A stretch of DNA of 64,000 nucleotides from Micropterus salmoides. Its lineage: Eukaryota > Chordata > Actinopteri > Centrarchiformes > Centrarchidae. Position 1 is the first letter of the stretch. Each line of letters begins with the position of its first letter. Under the pieces are notes generated by a model. It did no database searches and was not told the DNA's origin. It saw only the letters and a program-made list of their open reading frames with translations. Position numbers and translations under genes: made by a program. Below, piece after piece: positions 44,563 through 55,527 of the stretch. The stretch covers positions 32,809,585 to 32,873,584 of the forward strand of contig NW_024041150.1 in the NCBI RefSeq assembly GCF_014851395.1. Direction: 5' to 3'.

Positions 44563-45748
44563 TAATTTGTAGTGATAAATTATGGCCTATGTGCAGAAAA
44601 GCAATTGTAAACAGTAACAAGTTTAAAGGAATGATTAGTTTGATAAAATGTTGTCGACAAAGCTCACATACTTAATAGGCACTGCCAATACTGAGTGCAA
44701 AATTTCGGGGGAATTGGAGTCAAATTATTACTTCCACAGCTGTTTAAAACAAGGTTCAACTTTTGAGTAAATAAAGACAGGAAATGTGGGGTGACTTGAC
44801 ATTTAGACTCAGTAAAGATAAGAGACTCTCGAGGAAAGAGCAAATTTCTTTCGCTTTGCCAAAGAGTGTTTGGTAACACAAAGGACAGAGACAGACTAGA
44901 AGAGTGGGGGAAGCATATATAATCTAAATTAATGTATAATATCTAATGAAATGTATGCAAATTGTAACACAGAATGTAAAGTGGACCTGTGAACCCACAT
45001 GTTTACAAAGAGGAGGCCTCAGTTAAAGCCTTACAAGAGTATATGATCAGGAACTGTTTGGAATGTGAACTTAAGGTTCAGATGTACTCACTATTATAAC
45101 TACATAGCAATATGTTCATCCTTTAATGTGTGTATTTGAATTGAATTTAAAGTGATCATTTGTGTTTTTATCAAATTTATAAGGTCACTGTAGGCAAACA
45201 GCTTAGAGGCTGCAGGAAACTGGGAAGGGTCTCCTTAAAAGGAGAATTTGATCCAAAAGGATATTGCACAAGGAAAACAGGGTGATACTTACAGTGTGGA
45301 ATAATCTGCCTCTCTTAAATTTCTGAAATAAAGAGTCCAATCCAGACGTCTTTTAAGGGTTTTATTCTTTGCAAAGGGTCAGACAGATATACAGAGTGCA
45401 AACAGTCTGCAGAGTGTAAGACCAAGAGCCAGTGAAGAAACAGGTGAATTTACACTGTAAGGGTATTACGCGGCTATCTTAGGGAGGAAGGGAGTAGGGA
45501 CCAACTGTCCTGAGATGAAGGCCTATCAAGGACAGTCTGATAAGAAAACTCTCTAACGAGCATCTTTCCCATGGGAAACTTCTTCTAGCTGTAACATAAT
45601 AAAATAATCAAATACCACGCAGTGAAACAGTGGTCTATTCTGATGAAGCATGTAGGGTGAAACAGTAAACACAGTAAAATATCAAATTTCCATCACACAT
45701 GAAAGAAAACAATTTATGTCACATCAGTTCATACGTTTTTATATTTAA
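44563..45748. other. Sequence between the two transposase pieces
   Basis: About 1.2 kb with no transposase homology, so either a nested insertion or a replaced segment. Contains AATAAA near 45328 and no recognised coding sequence. Confidence 0.35.
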
Positions 45749-46120
45749 GGTGATGGCGCATACCCTCTACAGCCCTTTCGTTTGACACCTGTACTGAACC
45801 CGACCTCACCAAAAGAGCATAGGTACAATGTGGTCCATATTCGCACAAGAAATATTGTTGAGTGAACTTTCGGGGTCCTGAAGAGCCGGTTCCGTTGTTT
45901 GGACCGCACTGGAGGAGCACTCCTGTACAGGCCAGAAAAGGTTGCCCAGATTGTGGTTGTCTTCTGCTGTCTGCACAACATTGCCGAACAGCACGGGTTA
46001 GAACATGATGACATGGAAACTGAGGAGGAGGATGACCACAATGACCAAAATGAGGGGCAGCAATCCAATGCTGCAGGATTGCAGACACGCACCAACCTTA
46101 TTCAAAATAATTTCACATGA
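45749..46120 (+). pseudogene. Harbinger transposase, C-terminal DDE fragment
   Basis: Reads GDGAYPLQPFRLTPVLNPTS, then PKEHRYNVVHIRTRNIVE, a TGA, then TFGVLKSRFRCLDRTGGALL and VFCCLHNIAEQHGL. This matches the GDSGYPL..TP..NP....YN..H..TR..IERTFGVLK.RFRCL core of HARBI1-type transposases; the stop replaces the conserved R of VERTFG. The acidic tail (METEEEDDHNDQNE) is typical. Confidence 0.75.
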
Positions 46121-46159
46121 GCCTTTTGGGGTAGGCTATGTATTCATTTTTCTTTCCAT

Positions 46160-46521
46160 TCAATAATCTTTAACACTGAAAGCACCATGATTAAAGATAT
46201 GTATTGTGGTCATTCTTATCCAAAAAAAGCCTAGCCCTTCTTCGACACCTCTAGCCAGAGCATTTATGGACATGCTCAGAGCAGTCACAGCGCTGACGAG
46301 TTGCCTGGTGTGAGCTGCAATGGCTCGAGCTTGAGAGGAGACCGCTCGCATCTCCTGTACAATACGCAATGTGCTATTCTCAAGGACTGCAGACTGCATC
46401 CTCTGTTCCCGCAGCCACTCCTCATAATCGGGGCGCTTTGCAGGCTGTTGATGGGTGCTGGTTGACGGCTGATTTGAGGATTGGGGTGGGGATGGCCGAA
46501 CTTCTGAGGAAGACTCTTCAC
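46160..46521 (-). pseudogene. Harbinger Myb/SANT-like partner, C-terminal fragment
   Basis: Minus frames give STHQQPAKRPDYEEWLREQR-like sequence followed by ENSTLRIVQEMRAVSSQARA and LSMSINALARGVEEGLG. A helical C-terminus after a P/Q-rich linker is usual for the Myb-like DNA-binding partner. Convergent with the transposase. Confidence 0.45.
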
Positions 46522-46718
46522 ATACAGTATATAGAAATGTTAAATGGAATTAAACAGCTACACAATGATTATTAAATTACACATTCTCTAAAATACATGT
46601 GTGTTTTTCTTATTTTGTGCCTACCTGCTGGTGGTTCTAAGGTATCATACCCCGGTATTCAGTGATCTACTGATCGCAGAAATTGAGCTACACTTGCTCC
46701 TCAATACCTGTTAGAGTT

Positions 46719-47134
46719 CCGATACGAAGCGGGTGGTGTTTTAATGTGGTTAAAAGCAAGCCATCAGAGGTCAGCTAACCGCACTTATACAACCGTCACT
46801 GGGTGAACTGACTAAAAAGCCGTCACTGGATCCTGGGTGAATGTCTGTCGTATATCCAACTTAAAACTAACTTCACCGCGGTGTGAAACAACCAGGGTTT
46901 GGGTGGGAGGGATGTGAGATCTGAGAAACGGGAGTGAAAACGGGTTAGACAGCTTATATATGTGAGTGCATGTGATTGGATTTGAGAGGCATAGGTGGAT
47001 GAAATGACTGAGCGCAGGTGGTCGAATAAGTGAGAGGAGCGTGGTCCTGTTTCATTTTTCGCTTACGGTCAGGCTACTTTCCCTCCTGACTATCCACGGC
47101 GGAAACCATTAAAACACCACCCGCTTCGTATCGG
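46719..47134. repeat. 28-bp perfect inverted repeat inside the Harbinger element
   Basis: CCGATACGAAGCGGGTGGTG.. at 46719-46746 and its complement at 47107-47134, 360 bp apart. Confidence 0.75.
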
Positions 47135-47944
47135 TGATTAACCATGTGAATGGATGACAACGGCCTTCTGAACCTTCCAGTAGGTGCAGTAGGGCCCTTC
47201 TGACCCATATCTATGGGGCTGATAACCACTGATAACGCCCATTCAATCGAGTGATAACATTCGGGTGCAAACACGCAAAACCCTCATTTAAATACTCCCA
47301 CCTCCATTGTGTTTGCACCTGTTGTCATTTGCGCAATAATTCTTAGTTATTCTTAAAATTGCACGTGCAATATTTTAGAGTGCACCCGCAATTTAGTACT
47401 CTTTATTCAGGATGTTAGTAAATCAGGCCCATAATCTCTCCACCTAGTCCTGGGTCTTCCCTGAGGCCTCCTCCCACCAGGACGAGCCAGGAACACCTCC
47501 CTAAGGACATATCCAGGGGACATCTTTACCAGATGCCCAAACCACTTCAGCTGGCTCGTTTCGAGCAGCTTCTGTACTTAGAGTTCCTCATAGATGACTT
47601 GGCTTCTCACCCTACCTCTAAAGAAGATGCCAGCCACCCTCCTGAGAAAATCCGTTTTGGCCGCTAAGCCATGATCATCAAGAATAAAACAAACAAACAA
47701 GTCTTGAAACTATTCACTTAATTATTTCATCTAGAATATCTGAATATCTGTAATTAAATTACAGAAGAAAATTCCCCTTTTCATGGCATCTATGAAAATA
47801 TTAGCCTTATTGTTTCAGCTCGGCTGTGTGTCAGCGTTTCCATATTAAAAGACACTGAATAACCGTATCTACCTCATGTCTGTGAAGATTCTCAGTCATC
47901 CAGGTCATAGTTATCCAATGAAGGTTAAAGTCAAGGGCAACTGG

Positions 47945-47945
<1 letters not shown>

Positions 47946-48008
<63 letters not shown>
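47946..48008. repeat. (TG)n microsatellite
   Basis: About 31 uninterrupted TG units. Confidence 0.9.
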
Positions 48009-48009
<1 letters not shown>

Positions 48010-48239
48010 ACAGGGTCCTCCTATCTTAAAGATGATTATAGTCAATTATAGCCACAAAATGAAGCTGAGCTGTCTGGTCCAGCAGCAGCCATATCAATGT
48101 TTGCATGGTAAAAAGTAGAATTACAACATTCTTGTGATCTGAATGAATGTGGAGGCTGCTTGTCTGTCTGAACCATAGACTTTTTAAACAAGGCCTTAGA
48201 AAGAATGAGGTGAAGTGAAATCCCTACAAGACTATGCCT

Positions 48240-49600
48240 TCCCACAGGACCTGATAAATCTGTCAAATACAACAAGAGTAACAACTAAAAAACAAAGGTT
48301 GGGCTGTATAGTTTAGGGCAAGTAGAGTTGCCAGATTTTTGTTTTTAAACCCAGAACTTGTTTAGTTGTCATAAAAAATTGATTGTAAAGAATATAATTA
48401 AACTAAATGGATAAATATTAACCTTGTGTCCCTGCCTTTACTGCTTGGTCCCTCACACCAATCATTTTACTGCATGTCCTTCTTCTATTCTACTGTATGT
48501 ATTTTACATGTTTGAATGAAGTCAGTTTTACATTTTTCATTCTCTTTTTTCATTTGTCTTACTCCATCTTTTTAAATTTTTCATAGGCTATGATGCTGCA
48601 GTTCTTGAAATGGAAAGATAATGATGCATGTAGGCCTGTAAATGCAGTTAATTATAAATAATAATTATGATGTTTTTATTATATAGTTATAGATCTTTTC
48701 TTGTACTCAGGTCTCTCATGGAAATTAGTTATCAGTATCTATGGGATGAAATAAAAATTACACTGTAGACAACTGTAGAATAGATCCATACTATTCAGCA
48801 ACCCTCTGCCGATGAGCACACACTTGGTTGTAATCTTAAAACTGCACCAAAAATAAACTTATTCATTTAATACAATAAATATTTTTTAGATGTTCATCCT
48901 GTCCAAAGCTTTATGATGACAATGAAATAACAAATGTCATCATATTGATTTGGTGATTTTGCATTGGCATATTAATTTTTTATTTTTTTATTTACTTCAG
49001 TATGGTACTATTTTGAGGTACTTGTACTTAAATGTATCCAATTTATGCTACCTCACAACACATGAGGAAAATATTGTAATTTGCACTTCACTACATTTAT
49101 TTAACTACTAGTAACTAGTTATTTAGATTTTACTTCGTATCAATGTATTAAATATGATGCATTATTATTGACGAAAGACCTCACATACCCTGCAGTAGGT
49201 GTTTTCAGTTGTGTTGCGGATTAGACCAGCTTAGTTTGGAAGTGTGCAAACTCTGTTGGGATTTACATGAGGTCAATTTATAAGAATAATAAAATTGTAA
49301 TTTTCCCTGCAACAAAACAGGAGAGCCCCTTAGGTCCTTTAAAATATACTTTATTATCTTGATGCACAACACAAACACAAATTTATTTTAGGTTAGACAA
49401 TGAACCAGGAAGTGACATGATATGAAGACATTTCTGCTGTCATGGTTATGAGAGTACTGTAAATTACAACTGTGCAGTAAATAAAATTTTCAATAGTCAC
49501 TTAAGATTAATTTTACTAAAGAGAATTTGTTTCTGCAGTTGGCTTTAATATAAACAGACAAATAAAAAGTAAACATTGGACATAAAATCATGTCTGAACA
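48240..49600. other. Unassigned sequence downstream of copy 3
   Basis: No gene; a TACTCAAGTA-type repeat fragment at 48985-49160. The stretch 49100-49600 aligns with 28130-28380 and 29600-29800, i.e. the 3' flank of copy 2. Confidence 0.45.
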
Positions 49601-49618
49601 TATTTTTATATTGGTCAA

Positions 49619-49672
49619 GAGGTTTCGAGGTAGGTCTGATGGCACTCCTTGACTCACCAGTTTAGCTTTAAT
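49619..49672 (-). pseudogene. Copy 3 exon 11 without donor
   Basis: 54 bp after ATCTTTACAG encoding IKAKLVSQGVPSDLPRNL, but followed by TTGACC where the others have GTGAGT/GTGAGC. The frame runs on 33 more codons (LTNIKICSDMILCPMF..) to a stop at about 49490. Confidence 0.5.
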
Positions 49673-49706
49673 CTGTAAAGATAAAAACAATGGTGTTGAG
49701 ATATGA

Positions 49707-50300
49707 TCAGGGGTGGAAATTAACTTTTTGGCTTACTTACCTGGTGAGCCTGGGACTGGTAGATGAAAAGATCCACCGGCCAAGCATATTTTGCACCGGC
49801 CAAAGTAGTAGGCTACTTTTAATTGAGATAACATGGTATTCTGTCAAATACAAACTTAAAGAAGACACCAGATTGAAATTTGAAGCTAAATGAATTTATT
49901 GCTATTAAATGTACTTAGGACACAACAGTAAATTGTTTTATAAACTTATTTTTTGCACCCCCCGTCCCCTTCCCCTCCTCCCACTACATTCATTAAACTT
50001 TCATAGAAAGTGTATCAATACTATAGGTATAATATTAATTGTAGGTTGTTTTAATTTATTAAATCTTTTTGTAAGAATAACCAACCCGATCTCACCTCAG
50101 GCGTCACATGTACACGCTTTGGAACAACCGTGGCCAATGTATGCAAAACGGGTGGGCTGTCAACTCCTTAAACACAAACATAGCTAGCTTGTTATCGACT
50201 GGAAGCGCTACTAGCGTTTCTGGTCACCCCAGGGTGTCATACACATACGAGACCTGGATGCGTCTCATACACACAAACCTGGGGGCGTATCCTACACAAA
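49707..50300. repeat. Dispersed repeat beginning CAGGGGTGGAAATTAAC
   Basis: GGGGTGGAAATTAACTTTTT and CACCGGCCAA motifs are typical of a fish repeat; the later part (50095-50300) is GC-richer and unassigned. Lies in intron 10 of copy 3. Confidence 0.45.
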
Positions 50301-51012
50301 ATTAAACTGTTATTCATTTTGCTTTCATACACTGGCAGCATGATACAAATGCTTCATTTTATTTTCACCACCTGTGACAGTCTCAGTGCTCCTCACTTTA
50401 CAAGAGGAAAGATCCTGACTCCCAGCTTTAAAAAAGAAGCACCAGCAAAAACTCAACAAGGGGGCTAAAGATAATCAGCAAAAGTAAAATTAGAATTATT
50501 GCCCATTTCCATTTACTACTGTTATGCAAATATTAGAAGTTGGTATATCAAGATAAACAGTTGGTGCACCTAATTCTCCAGTTGGGTTCAATTAAACCAT
50601 TGTAGAAGAAGAGGACACAATGAAATGACATAATAAAAAGGAACACCAGCCCTATCCTCGAACGATGGAAAACCATGAACAAATTAAATTAATCGACTAA
50701 TGTAACATTCTCCTCATAAGAATACACAAATCTTGTGTTTTCATCTGACGCTATTTTTCATCCCATTCAGTAGACGTTTAAATCATATACTTCATTTAAG
50801 TCATTATGATTTATTCGCTAATTTCCATTGCACTTTGTCCCATTTAGTTTTTATTGATACACCATCTTGTCTAACTCAACAAAAACTTTCTTTTGTAATG
50901 GATGGAAATGCAGTTCTCTAATGTTGACTATTCTGCATCTGCTTGCCCTCTAGGTTGGTTGTAGTTATCTGATACTTTGACAGAATTTCTGATTACAAAA
51001 GAAAATACTGAC

Positions 51013-51092
51013 CAGTTGTATGATGTTTTTCCTGATGTCGTCCTCAGACAATGAAGACGTAAAGGAGATTTTTATTCTCAGACTTCTGACAA
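51013..51092 (-). CDS. Copy 3 exon 10
   Basis: 80 bp encoding VRSLRIKISFTSSLSEDDI and RKNIIQL; one residue differs from copy 1 (M to T). Downstream of the disrupted stalk, so probably untranslated. Confidence 0.55.
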
Positions 51093-51309
51093 CTAGAAAC
51101 ACAGTAACTAGCATTATAATGCAGGCCAGAAGGGTGCTTAAACTGAGTAATACAGCTGTCTTAGACAAGGTCTTCATTTTCAGTGTCAAGTTCAATATCA
51201 TTGTTCTCCCTTAGATCCTTCACTTATAATTTAGCTTTGTATATGGCTGTTAGTAGACGATTACAGTATTCAAAGTGTAGTGTAAAAGATCACAATTTGT
51301 CATACTCAC

Positions 51310-51363
51310 TTGGGTTCCAGATTGTGGTTCCAGATGTTCTGGTAGTTGTTGAAAGAATGGTGG
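51310..51363 (-). pseudogene. Copy 3 exon 9, 3' part beyond the L2
   Basis: Encodes TILSTTTRTSGTTIWNP up to the GTGAGT donor, identical to the end of the copy 1 stalk exon, now separated from its start by 3.8 kb of L2. Confidence 0.6.
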
Positions 51364-54300
51364 TACTTAGTGAAAATCCTATAGTGACGGTGTCTGCCCC
51401 CCGACCATCGAAATTATTTAAAAAGGTAAACAGAAGAGGAGCTGTGCATAAAAACCTCATAAAAATTAAAACCACAAGAGCAATAGTGCAAACGAATAGG
51501 AGAGTTAAATGTGGACTCTTAAACATCAGATCTCTCTCTTCTAAAGGTGTACTAGTAAATGAACTAATATCAGATTATGATATTGATTTATTTGGTCTTA
51601 CTGAAACCTGGCTGGGTGATGGAGAATATGTTAGCCTAAATGAATCCACCCCTCCCAGTCATATTAATACTCACATTCCTCGAGGCACAGGCCGAGGAGG
51701 TGGAGTTGCAGCTATCTTCGACTCTAGCCTACTAATCAGCTCTAAACCTAAACTAAACTATAACTCATTTGAAAGTCTTGTTCTTAGTCTTTCGCACTCA
51801 AGTTGGAAATCACTGCAACCAATTCTTTTTGTTATAGTGTACCGAGCACCTGGCCCGTACTCTGAATTCTTATCTGAATTTGCAGAGTTTTTGTCAACTT
51901 TAGTCCTTAAAACGGACAAAGTTATTATTGTAGGAGATTTTAATATTCATGTGGATGTTGAGAATGACAGCTTCAGTACTGCGTTTATCTCTTTGTTAGA
52001 TTCCATCGGCTTCTCTCAGAGTGTTCATGAACCAACTCACTGTTTTAACCACACCCTCGACCTTGTTTTGGTGTATGGTATTGAAATTGAACATTTAGTG
52101 GTGTTCCCACAGAATCCCTCTTTATCCGACCACTGTTTGATAACTTTTGAGTTTGTATTGCTGAACTACTCGCCATTGGGCAAAAATTTCTATACAAGAT
52201 GTCTGTCTGATAGTGCCATAGCTAAATTTAAGGATGCGATTCCATCAGCTCTAAATACATTATCTAGTCACAAAGTAACGGAGGACTCCTATGCTAATTT
52301 CAGTCCCTCCCAAATCGATCATCTTGTTGATAGTGCTGCAGGCTCGCTGCGAATGACACTCGACTCTATAGCCCCTCTAAAAAAGAAAATACTAAAACAA
52401 AGACGGTTAGCTCCATGGTATAATACTGAAACTCGCAAATTAAAGCAAATATCACGGAAACTTGAGAGGAATTGGCGTTCTACCAAAGTGGAAAATTCTC
52501 GTTTAATTTGGCAAGATAGTCTTAAAACTTATAGGAAGGCCCTCCGTAATGCCAGAGCAGCGTACTACTCGTCATTAATAGAGGAAAATAGGAACAACCC
52601 CAGGTTTCTTTTCAGCACTGTAGCCAGGCTGACAGAGAGTCACAGCTCTATTGAGCCAAGTATTCCCATAGCTCTCAGTAGTTACGATTTCATGAGCTTC
52701 TTTAATGATAAAATTCTAGCTATTAGAGACAAAATTCATCAAGACCTGCCCTCAATTGGCACCGACTTATCTCTTAACTCAGGAACCTTAGAAACAGCTG
52801 TAGAACCAGATACATGTTTAGACTGTTTTGCTTCCCTCAATCTTTACCAACTAACTTCAATAATTTCTTCATCTAAACCATCAACCTGCCTCTTAGACCC
52901 CATCCCGACTAGGCTGCTTAAAGATGTTCTACCCTTAGTCAGCACCTCTATACTAGATATGATCAATCTATCTTTATCAACAGGCTATGTACCACAGTCC
53001 TTTAAAGTAGCTGTAATTAAACCTCTTCTGAAAAAGCCCAAACTTGATCCGGATGTTTTAGCCAACTATAGACCTATATCTAACCTTCCATTTCTCTCTA
53101 AGGTTCTGGAGAAAGCAGTTGCTAAACAGCTGTGTGACTTTCTACAGAGCAATAGTTTATTTGAGGATTTTCAGTCAGGGTTTAGAGCTCATCATAGCAC
53201 AGAGACAGCACTGGTGAAAATTACTAATGACCTCCTTATTGCATCAGACAAAGGACTTGTCTCTGTACTGGTTTTATTAGATCTTAGTGCTGCATTTGAT
53301 ACCATTGACCATCAGATCCTATTGCAGAGACTGGAATATTTCATTGGCATTAAAGGAACCGCTCTAAGCTGGTTTAAGTCCTATTTATCAGATCGATTTC
53401 AGTTTGTAGATGTTAACAATGAGTCCTCCATGCACGCCAAAGTTACTCATGGAGTTCCTCAAGGATCTGTCCTTGGACCAATCCTCTTCACTTTATATAT
53501 GCTTCCTTTAGGCAATATTATCAGGAAACATTCCATAAGCTTTCATTGTTATGCAGATGATACTCAGTTATATCTATCGATCAAGCCAGATGAAACTCAT
53601 CAGTTAGCTAAACTTCAAATGTGCCTTCAGGATGTTAAAACCTGGATGACCTGTAATTTTCTCATGTTAAACTCAGATAAAACTGAAGTTATTGTTCTGG
53701 GGCCTAAGCACCTCCGTGACGCATTATCTAAAGATATAGTTTCCCTGGATGGCATCACCTTGGCCTCCAGCACCACTGTGAGGAATCTTGGAGTTATCTT
53801 TGATCAGGACATGTCGTTTAAGTCTCACATTAAGCAAATTTCAAGGACCGCCTTTTTTCACCTACGTAATATTGCGAAAATCAGGAACATCCTGTCTAAA
53901 AATGATGCAGAAAAACTAGTCCATGCATTTGTTACTTCTAGGCTGGATTACTGCAATTCCTTATTATCAGGCTGCTCGAAAAAGTCCATTAAGACTCTTC
54001 AGCTGATCCAGAATGCTGCAGCACGTGTTCTGACAGGAACCAGGAAAAGAGATCACATTTCTCCTGTCTTAGCTTCTTTGCATTGGCTTCCAGTAAAATC
54101 CAGAATAGAATTTAAAATCATTCTTCTTACCTACAAAGCTCTTAATGGTCAGGCACCATCTTATCTTAAAGAGCTCATAGCACCTTACTACCCCACCAGA
54201 GCACTGCGCTCCCAGAATGCAGGGTTACTTGTGGTTCCTAGAGTCTCCAAAAGTAGACTAGGAGCCAGAGCGTTCAGCTATCAAGCTCCTCTCCTGTGGA

Positions 54301-54392
54301 ACCAGGTTCCAGTTTGGGTTCAGGAGGCAGACACCATCTCCACATTTAAGAGTAGGCTTAAGACTTTCCTCTTTGATAAAGCTTATAGTTAG
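51363..54392 (+). CDS. L2 ORF2 (endonuclease and reverse transcriptase), uninterrupted
   Basis: About 1010 codons without a stop, open from the 5' junction to FKSRLKTFLFDKAYS. Endonuclease: LLNIRSLSSKG, LTETWLGDGE, GDFNIHVDVE, SDHCLI. RT: FQSGFRAHHSTETALVK, LLDLSAAFDTIDHQ, GVPQGSVLGPILFTLYML, YADDTQLYL. C-terminus: SRLDYCNSLLSGC, AARVLTGTRKRDHI, LHWLPVKSRIEFKI. No lesion in any catalytic motif. No own start codon is evident because of 5' truncation. Confidence 0.85.
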   Translation, partial: VLSENPIVTVSAPRPSKLFKKVNRRGAVHKNLIKIKTTRAIVQTNRRVKCGLLNIRSLSSKGVLVNELISDYDIDLFGLTETWLGDGEYVSLNESTPPSHINTHIPRGTGRGGGVAAIFDSSLLISSKPKLNYNSFESLVLSLSHSSWKSLQPILFVIVYRAPGPYSEFLSEFAEFLSTLVLKTDKVIIVGDFNIHVDVENDSFSTAFISLLDSIGFSQSVHEPTHCFNHTLDLVLVYGIEIEHLVVFPQNPSLSDHCLITFEFVLLNYSPLGKNFYTRCLSDSAIAKFKDAIPSALNTLSSHKVTEDSYANFSPSQIDHLVDSAAGSLRMTLDSIAPLKKKILKQRRLAPWYNTETRKLKQISRKLERNWRSTKVENSRLIWQDSLKTYRKALRNARAAYYSSLIEENRNNPRFLFSTVARLTESHSSIEPSIPIALSSYDFMSFFNDKILAIRDKIHQDLPSIGTDLSLNSGTLETAVEPDTCLDCFASLNLYQLTSIISSSKPSTCLLDPIPTRLLKDVLPLVSTSILDMINLSLSTGYVPQSFKVAVIKPLLKKPKLDPDVLANYRPISNLPFLSKVLEKAVAKQLCDFLQSNSLFEDFQSGFRAHHSTETALVKITNDLLIASDKGLVSVLVLLDLSAAFDTIDHQILLQRLEYFIGIKGTALSWFKSYLSDRFQFVDVNNESSMHAKVTHGVPQGSVLGPILFTLYMLPLGNIIRKHSISFHCYADDTQLYLSIKPDETHQLAKLQMCLQDVKTWMTCNFLMLNSDKTEVIVLGPKHLRDALSKDIVSLDGITLASSTTVRNLGVIFDQDMSFKSHIKQISRTAFFHLRNIAKIRNILSKNDAEKLVHAFVTSRLDYCNSLLSGCSKKSIKTLQLIQNAAARVLTGTRKRDHISPVLASLHWLPVKSRIEFKIILLTYKALNGQAPSYLKELIAPYYPTRALRSQNAGLLVVPRVSKSRLGARAFSYQAPLLWNQVPVWVQEADTISTFKSRLKTFLFDKAYS

Positions 54393-55170
54393 GGCTGGCT
54401 CAGGTAGTCCTGAACCATCCCTTAGTTATGCTGCTATAGGCCTAGACTGCCGGGGGATTTCCCATGATGCACTGAGCTCCTCTCTCCTCTACTTTCTCTC
54501 CCTCTGTATGCAACCTTATCCCATTATTGCATGTTACTAACACAACTTCTCCCCTTTCTGGTAGTCTTGTGCTTTCTCGTCTCTCTCCTCTCTCCTATCA
54601 CTTCCTGCAGGTTTTCTGGCTCTGGAGCTGAGGCTGTGGGTCACCTACTGCCCCCGTGTTCCTGCTCGACACCCTCTGCTGCAACGACTATTGTTGCTAG
54701 TCTTATTGTTATTATTGTTATTATAATCATTAACATTACGATGGTTACCATTAACACTATTATAAATATCTGTACCATTTTTCATTTAGTCTATAGCAAC
54801 ATCACTGTGTCTACCTCTGTGTGTATATTGTGTAGGCTGCCTCCCTCCCCTCTCTCTCTCTCCTTACATCTCTCTCTCCTTACATCTCTCTCTCTCTCCT
54901 TACATCTCTCTCTCTCTCTCTCTCTCTCTCACCCCAACCGGTCGAGGCAGATGGCCGCCCACCCTGAGCCATGGTTCTGCTCGAGGTTTCTGCCTCTTAA
55001 AAGGAAGTTTTTCCTTGCCTCTGTCGCCTAGTGCTTGCTCTTGGTGGGAACTGTTGGGCTTCTGTAAATAACATCACAGAGTACGGTCTAGACCTGCTCT
55101 TTTATGAAAAGCGCTGTGAGATAACTGTTGTTGTGATTTGGCGCTATATAAATAAAATTGAATTGAATTG
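51363..55170 (+). mobile_element. L2-clade LINE with intact ORF2, inserted in the stalk exon of copy 3
   Basis: 3.8 kb, 5'-truncated just before the endonuclease, ending in GTGATTTGGCGCTATATAAA and the TGAATTGAATTG tail typical of fish L2. The 3' UTR has a (CT)n tract at 54848-54930. Absent from copy 1 at the same spot; no clear target duplication, as is common for L2. Confidence 0.9.
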
Positions 55171-55372
55171 GTTGTAGTTTGTGTGGTTGTTGTAGCTGGT
55201 GTAGTAGTGGTTGTAGTTAGTGGTGTAGTTGTTGAGGGAATGGTGGTTGTAGTTGGTGCAGTGGTGGTTGTGGTCAGTGGGGTGGTTGTTAAGGAAATGG
55301 TGGTTGTAGTTTGTGTGGTTGTTATAGTTGGTGTAGTGACGGGTGTTGTGGGTGCTGGTGTAGTTGTTGAGT
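55171..55372 (-). pseudogene. Copy 3 exon 9, 5' part of mucin-like stalk
   Basis: Thr/Pro-rich coding sequence starting STTTPAPTTPVTTPTITTTQ and broken by the L2 tail at 55170. The rest of the exon lies at 51310-51363. It has one fewer 75-bp unit than copy 1. Confidence 0.65.
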
Positions 55373-55474
55373 CTGTAAACAGAAGTGAATATAAAAGATT
55401 ACTAGGGAACTTCATAATCCAGGAAATTAACAAATGAATTTAAACATGAACAAAAAAGGAAGGGTTGTACTCAC

Positions 55475-55527
55475 TGTATCCAACATTCACAATGACACAT
55501 CGTAGCTCCGATTGATACTTGACTGTA
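55475..55527 (-). CDS. Copy 3 exon 8
   Basis: 53 bp encoding TVKYQSELRCVIVNVGY, identical in protein to copy 1. Confidence 0.65.

Larger units (their letters stand above)
43945..47430 (+). mobile_element. PIF/Harbinger DNA transposon (3.5 kb), degenerate
   Basis: Terminal inverted repeats GGGCCTGATTTACTAA at both ends and a 3-bp duplication ATA (43942-43944, 47431-47433). Carries transposase pieces on the + strand and a Myb-like partner gene remnant on the minus strand, the usual two-gene content of Harbinger. Confidence 0.75.
43812..47668 (-). mobile_element. LINE 3' fragment split by a Harbinger element
   Basis: Two pieces, 47431-47668 and 43812-43944. Joined at the single ATA they read (minus) FLRRVAG, then LKWFGHLVKM, GRRPQGRPRTRWRDY, STLAWECL and a 3' end like LLPPRPDPG, the conserved C-terminus of a common fish non-LTR element (RTE/Rex-like; clade not certain). 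One stop is present. Confidence 0.65.

Noticed and set aside
46160..47430. Possible separate host gene with Myb-like domain
   Set aside because: It lies inside the Harbinger terminal repeats and matches the element's partner protein.
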